From Chryseobacterium arthrosphaerae (lineage in GTDB: Bacteria; Bacteroidota; Bacteroidia; Flavobacteriales; Weeksellaceae), in the NCBI RefSeq assembly GCF_001684965.1, contig NZ_MAYG01000031.1, positions 124,001-188,000 on the forward strand: a DNA stretch of 64,000 nucleotides, read 5' to 3'. The stretch's first letter is position 1. Each line of letters opens with the position of its first letter. The translations under genes were made by a program, and so were the position numbers. The notes below the pieces were generated by a model. That model worked only from the letters and a program-made list of their open reading frames with translations. It did not search any database and had not been told where the DNA came from. Positions 29,056-37,518 of the stretch are shown piece by piece.

Positions 29056-30174
29056 ATGAAAAGCTTCAGAAATGTATTTGATCAATATGGCTGGGATGAA
29101 GTAAAAAACAGGCTCAGAAAGGTAACTTTATCAGACGTCCGCTACAGTCTTCAAAAAAAGAATAAAACAATGGATGACTTTCTGAATCTGATTTCCCCGG
29201 CGGCCTCAGGGGAGCTTGAGATCATGGCTAAAATGACCCGTTCCCTTACTCAGAAACGTTTCGGGAAAACGATTCAGTTGTATGCGCCGCTGTATCTCAG
29301 CAATGAATGCCAGAATATCTGTACCTACTGTGGATTCAGTTTAGATAATCAGTTAAAAAGAAAAACACTTTCAGATACAGAATTGCTTGTTGAAGCTTCA
29401 GTCCTGAAGTCAATGGATGTAAATCATGTATTACTGGTAAGCGGAGAAGCCAATAAGATTGTGGGAGTTCCTTATTTCCAGAATGCTGTACGCCTGTTAA
29501 AACCTCATTTTTCCAATATTTCTATTGAAGTGCAGCCTTTGGCAGAAGAGGAGTACAGTCTTCTTCACAAGGAAGGTGTACATTCCGTATTGGTGTACCA
29601 GGAAACTTATCATCAGGAGGTTTATAAAGAATATCATCCCAGGGGAAAAAAATCAAATTTTGATTTCCGTCTGGATACGCCTGACCGTATTGGCAGGGCA
29701 GGAATCCACAAAATAGGACTGGGAGTGCTTCTTGGACTGGAAGATTGGCGTGTAGACAGCTTTTTCAACGCATTACATATTGATTTTCTCCAGAAACAGT
29801 ATTGGAAAAGCAGATTTTCGGTTTCATTTCCAAGGCTGAGACCGGCTGAAGGAATTATTGAGCCTAATTTTATTATGGAAGATAAAGACCTGCTTCAGCT
29901 GATCTGTGCTTACCGGATCTGGAATGAAGACCTGGAAATCTCTATATCTACCAGAGAAAATGAGATCTTCAGAAATAATATCGTTTCGCTTGGTGCCACA
30001 GCCATGAGCGCAGGTTCCAAAACCAATCCCGGAGGCTATTCTGTGGATAAGGAGTCTTTAGAACAGTTTGAAACCAGTGACGAAAGGAGTATGGATGAAA
30101 TCAGGATGATGATCAGAAAATCAGGATATGATCCCGTAATGAAAGACTGGGATTCTGTTTACAGTGGATTTTAG
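29056..30174 (+). CDS. thiH: 2-iminoacetate synthase ThiH
   Basis: 372 residues. This radical-SAM enzyme cleaves tyrosine to dehydroglycine for the thiazole ring. The cluster motif CQNICTYCGFS near residue 86 gives the CxxxCxxC pattern. Other family parts are VLLVSGEANKIVG, RLRPAEGI and the C-terminal STRENEIFRNN and SAGSKTNPGGYS. The use of ThiH, not the oxygen-dependent ThiO, fits an operon that can work at low oxygen. Tightly linked to thiG and thiF. Confidence 0.95.
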   Translation: MKSFRNVFDQYGWDEVKNRLRKVTLSDVRYSLQKKNKTMDDFLNLISPAASGELEIMAKMTRSLTQKRFGKTIQLYAPLYLSNECQNICTYCGFSLDNQLKRKTLSDTELLVEASVLKSMDVNHVLLVSGEANKIVGVPYFQNAVRLLKPHFSNISIEVQPLAEEEYSLLHKEGVHSVLVYQETYHQEVYKEYHPRGKKSNFDFRLDTPDRIGRAGIHKIGLGVLLGLEDWRVDSFFNALHIDFLQKQYWKSRFSVSFPRLRPAEGIIEPNFIMEDKDLLQLICAYRIWNEDLEISISTRENEIFRNNIVSLGATAMSAGSKTNPGGYSVDKESLEQFETSDERSMDEIRMMIRKSGYDPVMKDWDSVYSGF

Positions 30175-30193
30175 ATTTCAATTAAAATAAAAT

Positions 30194-30901
30194 ATGAAAG
30201 AAGATGTTTTTTCCCGGTACAGCCGGCAGATATTCATCGATGAAATAGGACTGGAAGGGCAAAAAAAGATTATGGCATCAAAAGCACTTGTTGTGGGAGC
30301 CGGTGGCCTCGGAAGTCCTGTTATCCAATATCTGGCGGCTGCCGGTGTCGGAACTTTAGGAATTGCAGATTTTGATCTTGTAGAATTGCATAACCTAAAC
30401 CGTCAGATCATTCACACGGAAGACAGAACGGGAATGTCTAAAGTAAAAAGTGCTGAGGTATTCGTGAAAAACCTTAATCACCAGGTGAATCTGATTCCCA
30501 TTGAACAGAAAATCAATGAAGCCAATGCCGCAGACATTCTTTCCCGGTTTGATATCATCATCGACGGATCTGATAATTTTTCAACAAGATATCTGGTTAA
30601 TGACACCTGTGTGAAGCTGAAAAAAACATTGGTGTACGGAAGTATCCTTGGGTTTTCAGGACAAGTGGCTGTATTTAATCATCGGGGAAGCAAAAACCTG
30701 AGAGACCTGTTCCCGGAACCTCCGTCTGACGGAGATATGCCGGACTGTGACAGTTTAGGCGTTCTGGGAGCTTTGCCGGGAATCATAGGAAGTATGATGG
30801 CACTTCAGACCTTAAAAATCATAGCTGATCTTCCTGTGATTTTAAATCAGATGACATGGGTAGATACACTGAATTGGAGATTTCAGACGATTGATTTTTA
30901 A
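30194..30901 (+). CDS. thiF: ThiF/MoeB/HesA-family adenylyltransferase
   Basis: 235 residues with an N-terminal SRQIFIDEIGLEGQ and nucleotide loop VVGAGGLGSPVIQYL near residue 33, then DLVELHNLNRQ and DGSDNFSTRYLVND. It adenylates the ThiS C-terminus. The zinc-binding CxxC pairs of E. coli ThiF/MoeB are missing; the conserved Cys before GVLG (PDCDSLGVLG) is kept. No rhodanese domain is attached. Operon position after thiH makes ThiF more likely than MoeB. A terminator follows at 30951. Confidence 0.88.
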   Translation: MKEDVFSRYSRQIFIDEIGLEGQKKIMASKALVVGAGGLGSPVIQYLAAAGVGTLGIADFDLVELHNLNRQIIHTEDRTGMSKVKSAEVFVKNLNHQVNLIPIEQKINEANAADILSRFDIIIDGSDNFSTRYLVNDTCVKLKKTLVYGSILGFSGQVAVFNHRGSKNLRDLFPEPPSDGDMPDCDSLGVLGALPGIIGSMMALQTLKIIADLPVILNQMTWVDTLNWRFQTIDF

Positions 30902-30950
30902 CAGCTTAAAAAGATTAAAAATATTTCTCCATTCTATAACTATTCAATAG

Positions 30951-30970
30951 AAACGGGCTTTAGCCCGTTT
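30951..30970 (+). terminator. Rho-independent terminator of the thi operon
   Basis: AAACGGGC / GCCCGTTT stem with a TTTA loop, then a T-rich tail. The GGCTTTAGCC core recurs at 30993-31002. Confidence 0.75.
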
Positions 30971-31054
30971 ATTTTATAACAAAATTCCATCGGCTTTAGC
31001 CAAAACTTACGCTTTTGATTTCTGAAGGATTTGTTATAATCCATAAAAATAAAA

Positions 31055-31077
31055 GAGGCAGTAAATTGTACTGCCTC
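31055..31077 (-). terminator. Terminator of the minus-strand TonB-dependent receptor gene
   Basis: 9-bp stem GAGGCAGTA / TACTGCCTC with a 5-base loop. On the minus strand it is followed by a T-rich stretch. Confidence 0.8.
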
Positions 31078-31103
31078 CTTCTGTATCATTATTCGATGAA
31101 AAA

Positions 31104-33332
31104 TTACTGTCCTTGCTGCATAACACCACCATTATCTTCTTTCTTGGTGCTATTAAGGATATTAGGATCTTCTTTTGCCAGTTTATTCTTTGTCGGAATC
31201 TTGTAATTGATGGAAATTCCGAAGTTTCTTGAGTCATACTTGGATCTCAGCATCGCGCTCTCTCCCAATGGAGGATTAGAACGTACCTGCATAACCTGTC
31301 CGTTGAAAATATCATTGGCAAAAACAGATACAGTAAGACGGTTGTTCATAAACTTCTTTGTTAATGTAATATCTAAATTATTGTTGAACGGCTTCTCTGC
31401 TGTAAAGTAGAAATATCCTGCTTTAGGCGTCAGATAGCTGTAATTGGCTGTCAGTTTAATATCTTTTGGAAGAAGTAACTGAGTCATCACATTGAAAATC
31501 CAGAACCCTTTATTGTTAAGGTTATCAATTTCATGCTTCTGATATCCTGCATAGATGTACATGAAATTCATCTTGTCAGGATTGAAGTTGGATTTCATAA
31601 TTTCACCGATCGATTTGGTGAAAATCTGAAACGGAACCGGAAGACCTACATTGAAATTGTGAATTTTCATATTTGAAATATTCATCTGCTGGTTGAATAG
31701 TTTTCTGCCGTCCTTTCTGATAATCTGTGCTACCTGGTTGTTTGCTGAACTTACGCTGTACCCGATGAAAGCATAATCGAAAGCTGAGATTTTTATTTCA
31801 TAATTATCAAAAATAGTAGGCTGCAGATTTGGGTTACCGCTTACTTCCGTATTGGGGCCATAGAAAGTTACGTTATTCGGGTTTAAGGCAGAAATACTTG
31901 GGAGGCTTATTTTTCTGTTGTAATTGGCAGCAATAGAAACCTGATTCATCATATTATACTGCACACTTGCATTGGGGAAAAACTTGAATTTATTGAAAGG
32001 AGTCAGACTGGCTTCTGTCAGCTTTTCTTCTTTATTGAAAAACCTTGTTATCCCTGAAATATCATAATTTTCAGCCCTTGAACCCAAGGTGAAATCAAAC
32101 TTTTTCAGTTTAGCCTGAAATTCCAAATACATAGAGGCGGTCTGTCTCTGATATTCAAGATTGGTTAAGCCAAAACTTTCAGTATCGTAATCCTGTCTTT
32201 CATACAATCCTCCAAAGCTTACTTTTCCACCATCAAGAAGCTTGATAGGCTGAGCGTAATCTACTTTGAAATTGGCAATATTCATCACGGATTTATTGTT
32301 CAGAAGATCTTTTACGCCACTCATAGCACTGTTGATCGGAGGTTGGGGATCCGCAGCAAAATTTCCATCCTGAAAGAAGTTGTCCTGAGAAAATTTACTG
32401 TCTGATCTTGTATAACCAAACTGAAAATCCAGTTTTTGAGATTTATCTGCAAAACGTTTCTGGTAGGTTACAACAGCTTCCTGTCTCAAACTATTCGTAT
32501 GGGCAACATCTGAAGAAGTATAAAAAGCCTCTCTCAGATCATTTTTATTATTATCAAAAGGTAAATCTCCATGACCCTTACTCAGGGTGTAATTGTCATT
32601 ATTATTGTGATAGATATCGTAATTTAATAATAGACGGTCTTGCCCTAAATCGAATGTTATTCCTGATTTTGCAAAGTAACCTCTTCCCAGTCGGTCCGTA
32701 TTGCTGTCCAGAAGCTCATCCTGTTTTCCGTTAAGCATACTTTCACGATAGTTTTGCCCTACATTCAGCTGCCAGCCGAAATATTTATTTCTTGCGTTCA
32801 GATTAAGGGAATTGGTTGTTCTGCTTCTGTATTTATCATAATTCGAAAATGAATAATTTCCGGAATACGTTGCTGTTAAATATTTATTGGCATTTTTATT
32901 CGTAATAATATTCATGATGGCCCCTCCTGAAGTTGCCGGGAATTCGGCTCCGGGCTGGGTAATTACTTCGATTCTTTCTACAGAATTGGCGGGCATTCCT
33001 TCGAGGAAAGAATTCAATTCGTTGGAAGTAATATTCAAAGGTCTTCCGTTGAGGTAAACATCCAGCATTTTTCCCTGGTACATCATTCCTGCAATATCCG
33101 TTGCAACAAGTCCCGGAAGCTTTTTGATTCCTTCCAGCACGTTTCCGTTATTCAGTTGAGGTTGTTCAGAAAAATCAAAAATAGTACGGTCTGCCTTTTG
33201 TTCAACGGCTTTTTTAGTTTTGGTGATCACCACCCCTTCAATTTGTTTCTCTTTAGAAGCAGCATTCTCTTTTTCCTGAGAAAAGACAAACACAGATCCC
33301 AGGAGTGACAAAGCGAATATAGTTTTTTTCAT
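31104..33332 (-). CDS. TonB-dependent receptor / outer-membrane beta-barrel protein
   Basis: 742 residues. An N-terminal signal peptide (about 1-18, ending VFS) is followed by a plug domain with GVVITKTKK, NVLEGIKKLPGL, LNGRPLNI and ERIEVITQPGAEFPATSGGAIMNIIT, then a long beta-barrel of the OMP_b-brl_3 type common in Bacteroidetes. No carboxypeptidase-regulatory domain or SusD gene is adjacent. The substrate is unknown. The C-terminus ends in a Gln/Gly tail (GGVMQQGQ), not the usual aromatic residue. About 108 bases upstream to the S-box leader contain no gene; I see no clear minus-strand promoter there. Confidence 0.88.
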   Translation of the reverse strand: MKKTIFALSLLGSVFVFSQEKENAASKEKQIEGVVITKTKKAVEQKADRTIFDFSEQPQLNNGNVLEGIKKLPGLVATDIAGMMYQGKMLDVYLNGRPLNITSNELNSFLEGMPANSVERIEVITQPGAEFPATSGGAIMNIITNKNANKYLTATYSGNYSFSNYDKYRSRTTNSLNLNARNKYFGWQLNVGQNYRESMLNGKQDELLDSNTDRLGRGYFAKSGITFDLGQDRLLLNYDIYHNNNDNYTLSKGHGDLPFDNNKNDLREAFYTSSDVAHTNSLRQEAVVTYQKRFADKSQKLDFQFGYTRSDSKFSQDNFFQDGNFAADPQPPINSAMSGVKDLLNNKSVMNIANFKVDYAQPIKLLDGGKVSFGGLYERQDYDTESFGLTNLEYQRQTASMYLEFQAKLKKFDFTLGSRAENYDISGITRFFNKEEKLTEASLTPFNKFKFFPNASVQYNMMNQVSIAANYNRKISLPSISALNPNNVTFYGPNTEVSGNPNLQPTIFDNYEIKISAFDYAFIGYSVSSANNQVAQIIRKDGRKLFNQQMNISNMKIHNFNVGLPVPFQIFTKSIGEIMKSNFNPDKMNFMYIYAGYQKHEIDNLNNKGFWIFNVMTQLLLPKDIKLTANYSYLTPKAGYFYFTAEKPFNNNLDITLTKKFMNNRLTVSVFANDIFNGQVMQVRSNPPLGESAMLRSKYDSRNFGISINYKIPTKNKLAKEDPNILNSTKKEDNGGVMQQGQ

Positions 33333-33440
33333 AATGTTTTTACTAATATCCGGTTAGACGCAGAAAAAGATCATTTGTTACGGTAAAATGTTGAAAATCG
33401 AAAATTTAGGGTGAATATTTTTTTATTTCCGAAATAATTA

Positions 33441-33448
33441 TATCTTTG
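33441..33448 (+). promoter_or_regulatory. -7 element TATCTTTG of the long-leader transcript
   Basis: Perfect TAnnTTTG match just before the structured leader. The start would be near 33455, about 380 bases before the receptor ATG. Confidence 0.65.
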
Positions 33449-33454
33449 CCGGGT

Positions 33455-33580
33455 AATTATCAAGAATCTCTAGATGGGATAGCAACCTGCAAAAACAAGC
33501 AAGGTGCTGCAAGCGATAAGCCGGATCTTCCGGAAAAAATGTTTATCATTCTATCATTACTCCCATCTTGAATTTTTTGT
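33455..33580 (+). promoter_or_regulatory. S-box (SAM-I)-like structured leader RNA
   Basis: The paired sequence AGCAACC (33481-33487) and AAGGTGCT (33501-33508) is the conserved P3 signature of SAM-I-type riboswitches. A candidate P1 pairs TTATC (33457) with GATAA (33515). The usual GAGGGA/P2 part is shortened, so this is a variant at best. AGATGGGA (33472) is also complementary to TCCCATCT (33561), which is followed by a run of six T, and this gives an alternative terminator-like fold. Ligand binding is inferred, not shown. Confidence 0.5.
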
Positions 33581-33652
33581 TTTAAAGCTAAAATCAAATG
33601 TTTAAAAAGAAGGGAAATCACATTTCATCAGTACTTTTTTATTCTTCGGATC

Positions 33653-33745
33653 ATGAAGGGAATCTTCATTACTCTGATATGTTCTCATGCCATTTCTACA
33701 TGCGCATGTGCTGTTGTTTCTAGCCGTTCTATTTCTAAAAAATAA
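33653..33745 (+). CDS. Short Cys-containing leader peptide (candidate)
   Basis: A 30-codon frame from the ATG at 33653, reading MKGIFITLICSHAISTCACA and then VVSSRSISKK before TAA. It has three Cys codons in ten residues, including a CAC motif, in a leader that also has an S-box-like RNA. There is no strong ribosome site, as is usual here. It ends 92 bases before the receptor start, with a hairpin between. It may be a sulfur-sensing upstream ORF or a chance frame; conservation would decide. Confidence 0.45.
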   Translation: MKGIFITLICSHAISTCACAVVSSRSISKK

Positions 33746-33767
33746 TACAAACATTTCGAATGCTCTG

Positions 33768-33791
33768 GTAACCTTACAACTTTAAGGTTAC
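33768..33791 (+). promoter_or_regulatory. Hairpin between leader frame and receptor gene
   Basis: 9-bp perfect stem GTAACCTTA / TAAGGTTAC, 6-base loop, no T run. Candidate attenuation or translation-control hairpin. Confidence 0.5.
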
Positions 33792-33837
33792 AGGAATTGC
33801 ATTGCCTGAAAAAACCTGACAATAAAAAAATAACAAC

Positions 33838-36582
33838 ATGCATAATTTCAGAAAAAAAATTTTTATTCCTTCCATTACGCTTATCTCTACATTTTATTAC
33901 GCACAGAAGGATACTTTACAATCTAAGAAAATAGAAGATGTGGTGATTCTTGGATCAAGAGGTTCAGGAAGATCATTAACAGATACCCCGGTTCCGGTAG
34001 ATATCATTAATATTTCAAAAATCTTAAAACAAAGTCCGGCCAATAATATCAGCCAGGCTTTAAATTACATTGTACCTTCATTTTCATCAACTTCACATAC
34101 CGTTAATGATGGAACTGATTTTGTAGATCCTGCGCTCCTGAGGGGATTAGGCCCGGATCAGGTTCTGGTGCTGGTAAACGGAAAAAGAAGATATCAGTCT
34201 TCGCTTATTAATGTTACCCTTACTCCGGGAAGAGGTTCTGTGGGAACCGACCTTAATGCTATTCCTGCCTTTGCTTTAGAAAAAATTGAAGTTTTAAGGG
34301 ACGGTGCTTCTGCCCAATATGGGTCCGATGCCATTGCCGGAGTGGTAAACCTGGGATTGAAAAAAAGATTGGGACTTTCCGGACAGGTATTTTTAGGAGG
34401 GTATGCTTCTCCTGTTACCAATAATTTCTCTGGTGGAATAGATGGACAGACCATTTCTGTAGATCTTAATTATGGAGCCAGAATAGGAAAAACAGGATTC
34501 TTTAACGTTACTGGTTCTGCCCAATACCGGGATCCTTATTCGAGGGCCGGAGTAAGAAACGGAGATATTTTCAATGCTTATAATGCCATTCATTACAGGG
34601 CTTTACAGGATGGAATTAATATTGACGGGTTGTATAAAAATATTACCAATACTCCCAATTCCCAGCAAATTATCAACACAATCAAGCAATATGCAGTGAA
34701 GGTAGATTATTTTGGGAATGATTTTCAGTCTCAAATCTCAGGGGCAAATAGTATTGCTGATCTTCAAAAAATATTGGACAGGGATTTTACCTCTCAGGAA
34801 CTTAATTACAGAGGATTGGAAAGGAAAGATTTCAGCTTGAGGGCAGGCCAGTCTAAATTACAGTCCGGGCAGCTCTTTTTTAATTCTGAAATTCCTCTTA
34901 GTGATGAATGGAAAGTCTACTCATTTGGAGGCTACAGCTACCGTCTTGGAAATGCCGGAGGATTTTACAGGCTTCCGAACAATGAGAGAAATATAAATTC
35001 AATTACGCCCAACGGATATCTTCCTCAAATTGAAGCAACAGTAAATGACTATTCTCTTGCTGCCGGAATCAAAGGAAAATGGAACGGCTGGAATGTAGAT
35101 TTCAGCAATACATTTGGAAAAAATACCTTCGGTTTCGGGGTCGTAAATACTTTTAATGCATCGCTTACAGATAATTCTCCAAGAACTTTTGATGCAGGAG
35201 GATCTGAATTTTCACAAAATACCGTCAATCTTGATTTCTCCAAAAAATATGATGTACTGAAGGGGTTGAACATTGCATTTGGGGGCGAGTACAGGCATGA
35301 AAATTATAAAGTAAATGCCGGAAAAGAAAATTCTTATGCCTCATACGATATTTTTGGCCGTGTGGTAACCGCTCAAACGCCTGAAAATGAAAAAGTAACT
35401 GACTTTTTTAAGAATATAAGACCGGCCGGAGCCCAGGTTTTCCCAGGGTTCAGCCCGGAAAATGCAGTGTCAGGAAACAGAAACAGTATTGCAGCTTATG
35501 CTGATGCCGAGTTGGAAGTTACTGATGGCTGGCTGTTGGAAGGAGCTTTACGATACGAGAATTATTCAGACTTCGGGTCTACATTCAATTATAAGGTGGC
35601 AACCAATGTAAAGGTGGCTCCCAACCTGAACTGGAGAGGTGCTGTTTCCACGGGGTTCAGAGCGCCTTCATTGGCCCAGATCTATTACAGTTCCACTTCT
35701 ACTTTGATCCAGCAGGGGGTAACAACACAGGTAGGTACTTTCAGGAATAATTCTGAAGCTGCACAGGCATTGGGGATCCCAAAATTGAAACAGGAGACTT
35801 CACAGTCCTACAGCACAGGAATTACATGGAAGATTCCGGCATTAAGCCTGACTTTCACGGCAGATGCTTATTTAATAAAGATTAAGGACAGAGTAGTTTT
35901 AACTGATCTTTTCTACCGTCCTGATGGAAGTTTTACTCCTGGTTCAGACCAGGCCGTTCTACAGAATGCTTTTGATCTCGCAAGAGCAAGCGCTGCCAAC
36001 TTTTTTGCCAATGCAGTAGATTCTCAGACAAAAGGGCTGGATATTACTATTTCGCAGAATTCAAAAATCTCATCAGGGGTTTCTTTGGAGAATAATCTGG
36101 GAATCAACTTTAATCAGACGAAAAGAATCGGAGACATCCATGCATCACCGAAATTGGTAAGCCAGATCAATAATTATTTCTCAGAACCTAACAGAATTTA
36201 TTTTGAAGAAGCTGTACCCCATGTAAAAGCTACATTAGCCAACACGGTAAGGGCTTCCGGCTTTACTTTCGTACTGCGCAATTCATTTTTTGGTAAAGTG
36301 ACTGATGCAGATGTTGTAGATGCTGATTTTGATGGAGTAAAGGGAGGTACAGAACATTTTGTCCTTAACAGCCGTTTGGTAACAGATCTGTCTGTAGGGT
36401 ATAATTTTAATAAAAATATTTCGGCAACAATAGGCAGCAATAACATCTTCAATATATTGCCTTCTAAAAGCCCCAATATACCGTCATTAACAGCAGATAA
36501 CCAGTTTGTCTATTCCAGGCAGGTTTCCCAGTACGGGATAGGGGGAAGATTCTTATTTGCAAGAATTGAATTCAGTTTCTGA
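33838..36582 (+). CDS. TonB-dependent receptor with long regulated leader
   Basis: 914 residues. A signal peptide of about 22 residues (ending YYAQ) leads to a plug domain with EDVVILGSRGSGRS, ALLRGLGPDQVLVLVNGKRR and EKIEVLRDGASAQYGSDAIAGVVN, then a beta-barrel ending in aromatic ARIEFSF, a normal BamA signal. The plug follows the siderophore/cobalamin-type pattern rather than the SusC pattern. Its leader carries an S-box-like RNA and a Cys-bearing short frame, so I infer uptake of a sulfur-containing nutrient or of something needed in sulfur limitation. No transport partner is adjacent. Confidence 0.9.
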   Translation: MHNFRKKIFIPSITLISTFYYAQKDTLQSKKIEDVVILGSRGSGRSLTDTPVPVDIINISKILKQSPANNISQALNYIVPSFSSTSHTVNDGTDFVDPALLRGLGPDQVLVLVNGKRRYQSSLINVTLTPGRGSVGTDLNAIPAFALEKIEVLRDGASAQYGSDAIAGVVNLGLKKRLGLSGQVFLGGYASPVTNNFSGGIDGQTISVDLNYGARIGKTGFFNVTGSAQYRDPYSRAGVRNGDIFNAYNAIHYRALQDGINIDGLYKNITNTPNSQQIINTIKQYAVKVDYFGNDFQSQISGANSIADLQKILDRDFTSQELNYRGLERKDFSLRAGQSKLQSGQLFFNSEIPLSDEWKVYSFGGYSYRLGNAGGFYRLPNNERNINSITPNGYLPQIEATVNDYSLAAGIKGKWNGWNVDFSNTFGKNTFGFGVVNTFNASLTDNSPRTFDAGGSEFSQNTVNLDFSKKYDVLKGLNIAFGGEYRHENYKVNAGKENSYASYDIFGRVVTAQTPENEKVTDFFKNIRPAGAQVFPGFSPENAVSGNRNSIAAYADAELEVTDGWLLEGALRYENYSDFGSTFNYKVATNVKVAPNLNWRGAVSTGFRAPSLAQIYYSSTSTLIQQGVTTQVGTFRNNSEAAQALGIPKLKQETSQSYSTGITWKIPALSLTFTADAYLIKIKDRVVLTDLFYRPDGSFTPGSDQAVLQNAFDLARASAANFFANAVDSQTKGLDITISQNSKISSGVSLENNLGINFNQTKRIGDIHASPKLVSQINNYFSEPNRIYFEEAVPHVKATLANTVRASGFTFVLRNSFFGKVTDADVVDADFDGVKGGTEHFVLNSRLVTDLSVGYNFNKNISATIGSNNIFNILPSKSPNIPSLTADNQFVYSRQVSQYGIGGRFLFARIEFSF

Positions 36583-36607
36583 TATATACTGCTTAGAAGT
36601 TTTGATG

Positions 36608-36640
36608 ACAAAAGACAGAGATCCGCTCTCTGTCTTTTGT
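36608..36640. terminator. Bidirectional terminator
   Basis: 14-bp perfect stem ACAAAAGACAGAGA / TCTCTGTCTTTTGT with a TCCGC loop between two convergent genes. Confidence 0.88.
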
Positions 36641-36648
36641 ATTTTTAT

Positions 36649-37488
36649 TTATTTCAGAGATGAAAACTCTATAAAATCATATTCTGCAGAAGAGGTAAAA
36701 AGCTGTCGTAATACTGCAGCATGCCCGTTTCCGGCAATCACAAGAATTCTGTCTTCACTGTTGTGCGGAATGTTTTGAATATTTCGGAACATCCTCAGGT
36801 TCCTGCTGTACCAATAAAGCGCAAGCATATCAGCACCATCATGTTCTCTCAGTTTGAAATCACCGCTCAGATAGGCTCCGTACCCGTACTGATGGCTTTC
36901 TTTGGAATTCATGTAAGTAAAAGTGTCCAGAAGAGATTTAAAATTTTTAGGCTCAGAACTCTTGTAGAAAGCAATAAACTGCTGGGAGACCGGATCATCA
37001 CTCCTGAAATCATAATCTTTGCTGAGGTTTTTAAAAAATGCAGAATCAGTTTTTCCAAAATGTTTTTCAAGATCATCCAGAATAGATTCTGCATCAATAC
37101 TGAACAATTCGTTGATTTTAAGTTCACTGGCTATTCTCATTGCAAGCTGATAACGCTCATCTCTTTTGTCACGGTGCTTACCTTCGTTGTATTCCTTCAG
37201 CTTTTGATTGGCATTCCAGCTTGGCCAGGCTTCTATAGCAATCTTTGTAGGTTTAAATCTTTTGATATATTCTACAAGTTCAGTGACTTCTTTTGCTGTT
37301 TCAGGAGAAAGCACATCCACCTGATCTTCTTTCCTGGTTTTATGGGCATCAAGATTAGGGTAATCAAAATGGAATGAACCTACCACCAAAACTTTTGTCT
37401 TTGGGCTGGTAAAAAAATCTGAAGGTTTTTTTTGAGCCAATACTGATGTAGAAAGACATACAAGAAAAATATAAATTAAGGTTTTCAT
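36649..37488 (-). CDS. Exported DUF5694-like protein
   Basis: 279 residues with a cleavable signal peptide (about 1-18, ending VLAQ). The start of the mature part has VLVVGSFHFDYP, and the C-terminal part RILVIAGNGHAAVLRQLF, with acidic and His residues between (DAHKTRKEDQVDV, IAIEAWPSW). The GxxHF and GNGH motifs recall the TraB/GumN/EreA-like hydrolase fold, and I think it belongs to DUF5694; no activity has been assigned that I know of. It lies downstream of a TonB-dependent receptor on the same strand, 30 bases apart, and may be co-transcribed with it. Confidence 0.75.
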   Translation of the reverse strand: MKTLIYIFLVCLSTSVLAQKKPSDFFTSPKTKVLVVGSFHFDYPNLDAHKTRKEDQVDVLSPETAKEVTELVEYIKRFKPTKIAIEAWPSWNANQKLKEYNEGKHRDKRDERYQLAMRIASELKINELFSIDAESILDDLEKHFGKTDSAFFKNLSKDYDFRSDDPVSQQFIAFYKSSEPKNFKSLLDTFTYMNSKESHQYGYGAYLSGDFKLREHDGADMLALYWYSRNLRMFRNIQNIPHNSEDRILVIAGNGHAAVLRQLFTSSAEYDFIEFSSLK

Positions 37489-37518
37489 GAGTTTATTTTT
37501 TTTAAAGTTACTATTAAA

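Noticed and set aside
33441..33580. Cobalamin riboswitch before the receptor
   Set aside because: Cobalamin riboswitches contain a conserved B12-box (GCCACTG-like) not found here; the AGCAACC/AAGGTGCT pair fits the S-box family better.
36721..37377. Plus-strand frame of 218 codons over the DUF5694-like gene
   Set aside because: Opposite the exported protein, which has a proper signal peptide and conserved motifs; no independent promoter.
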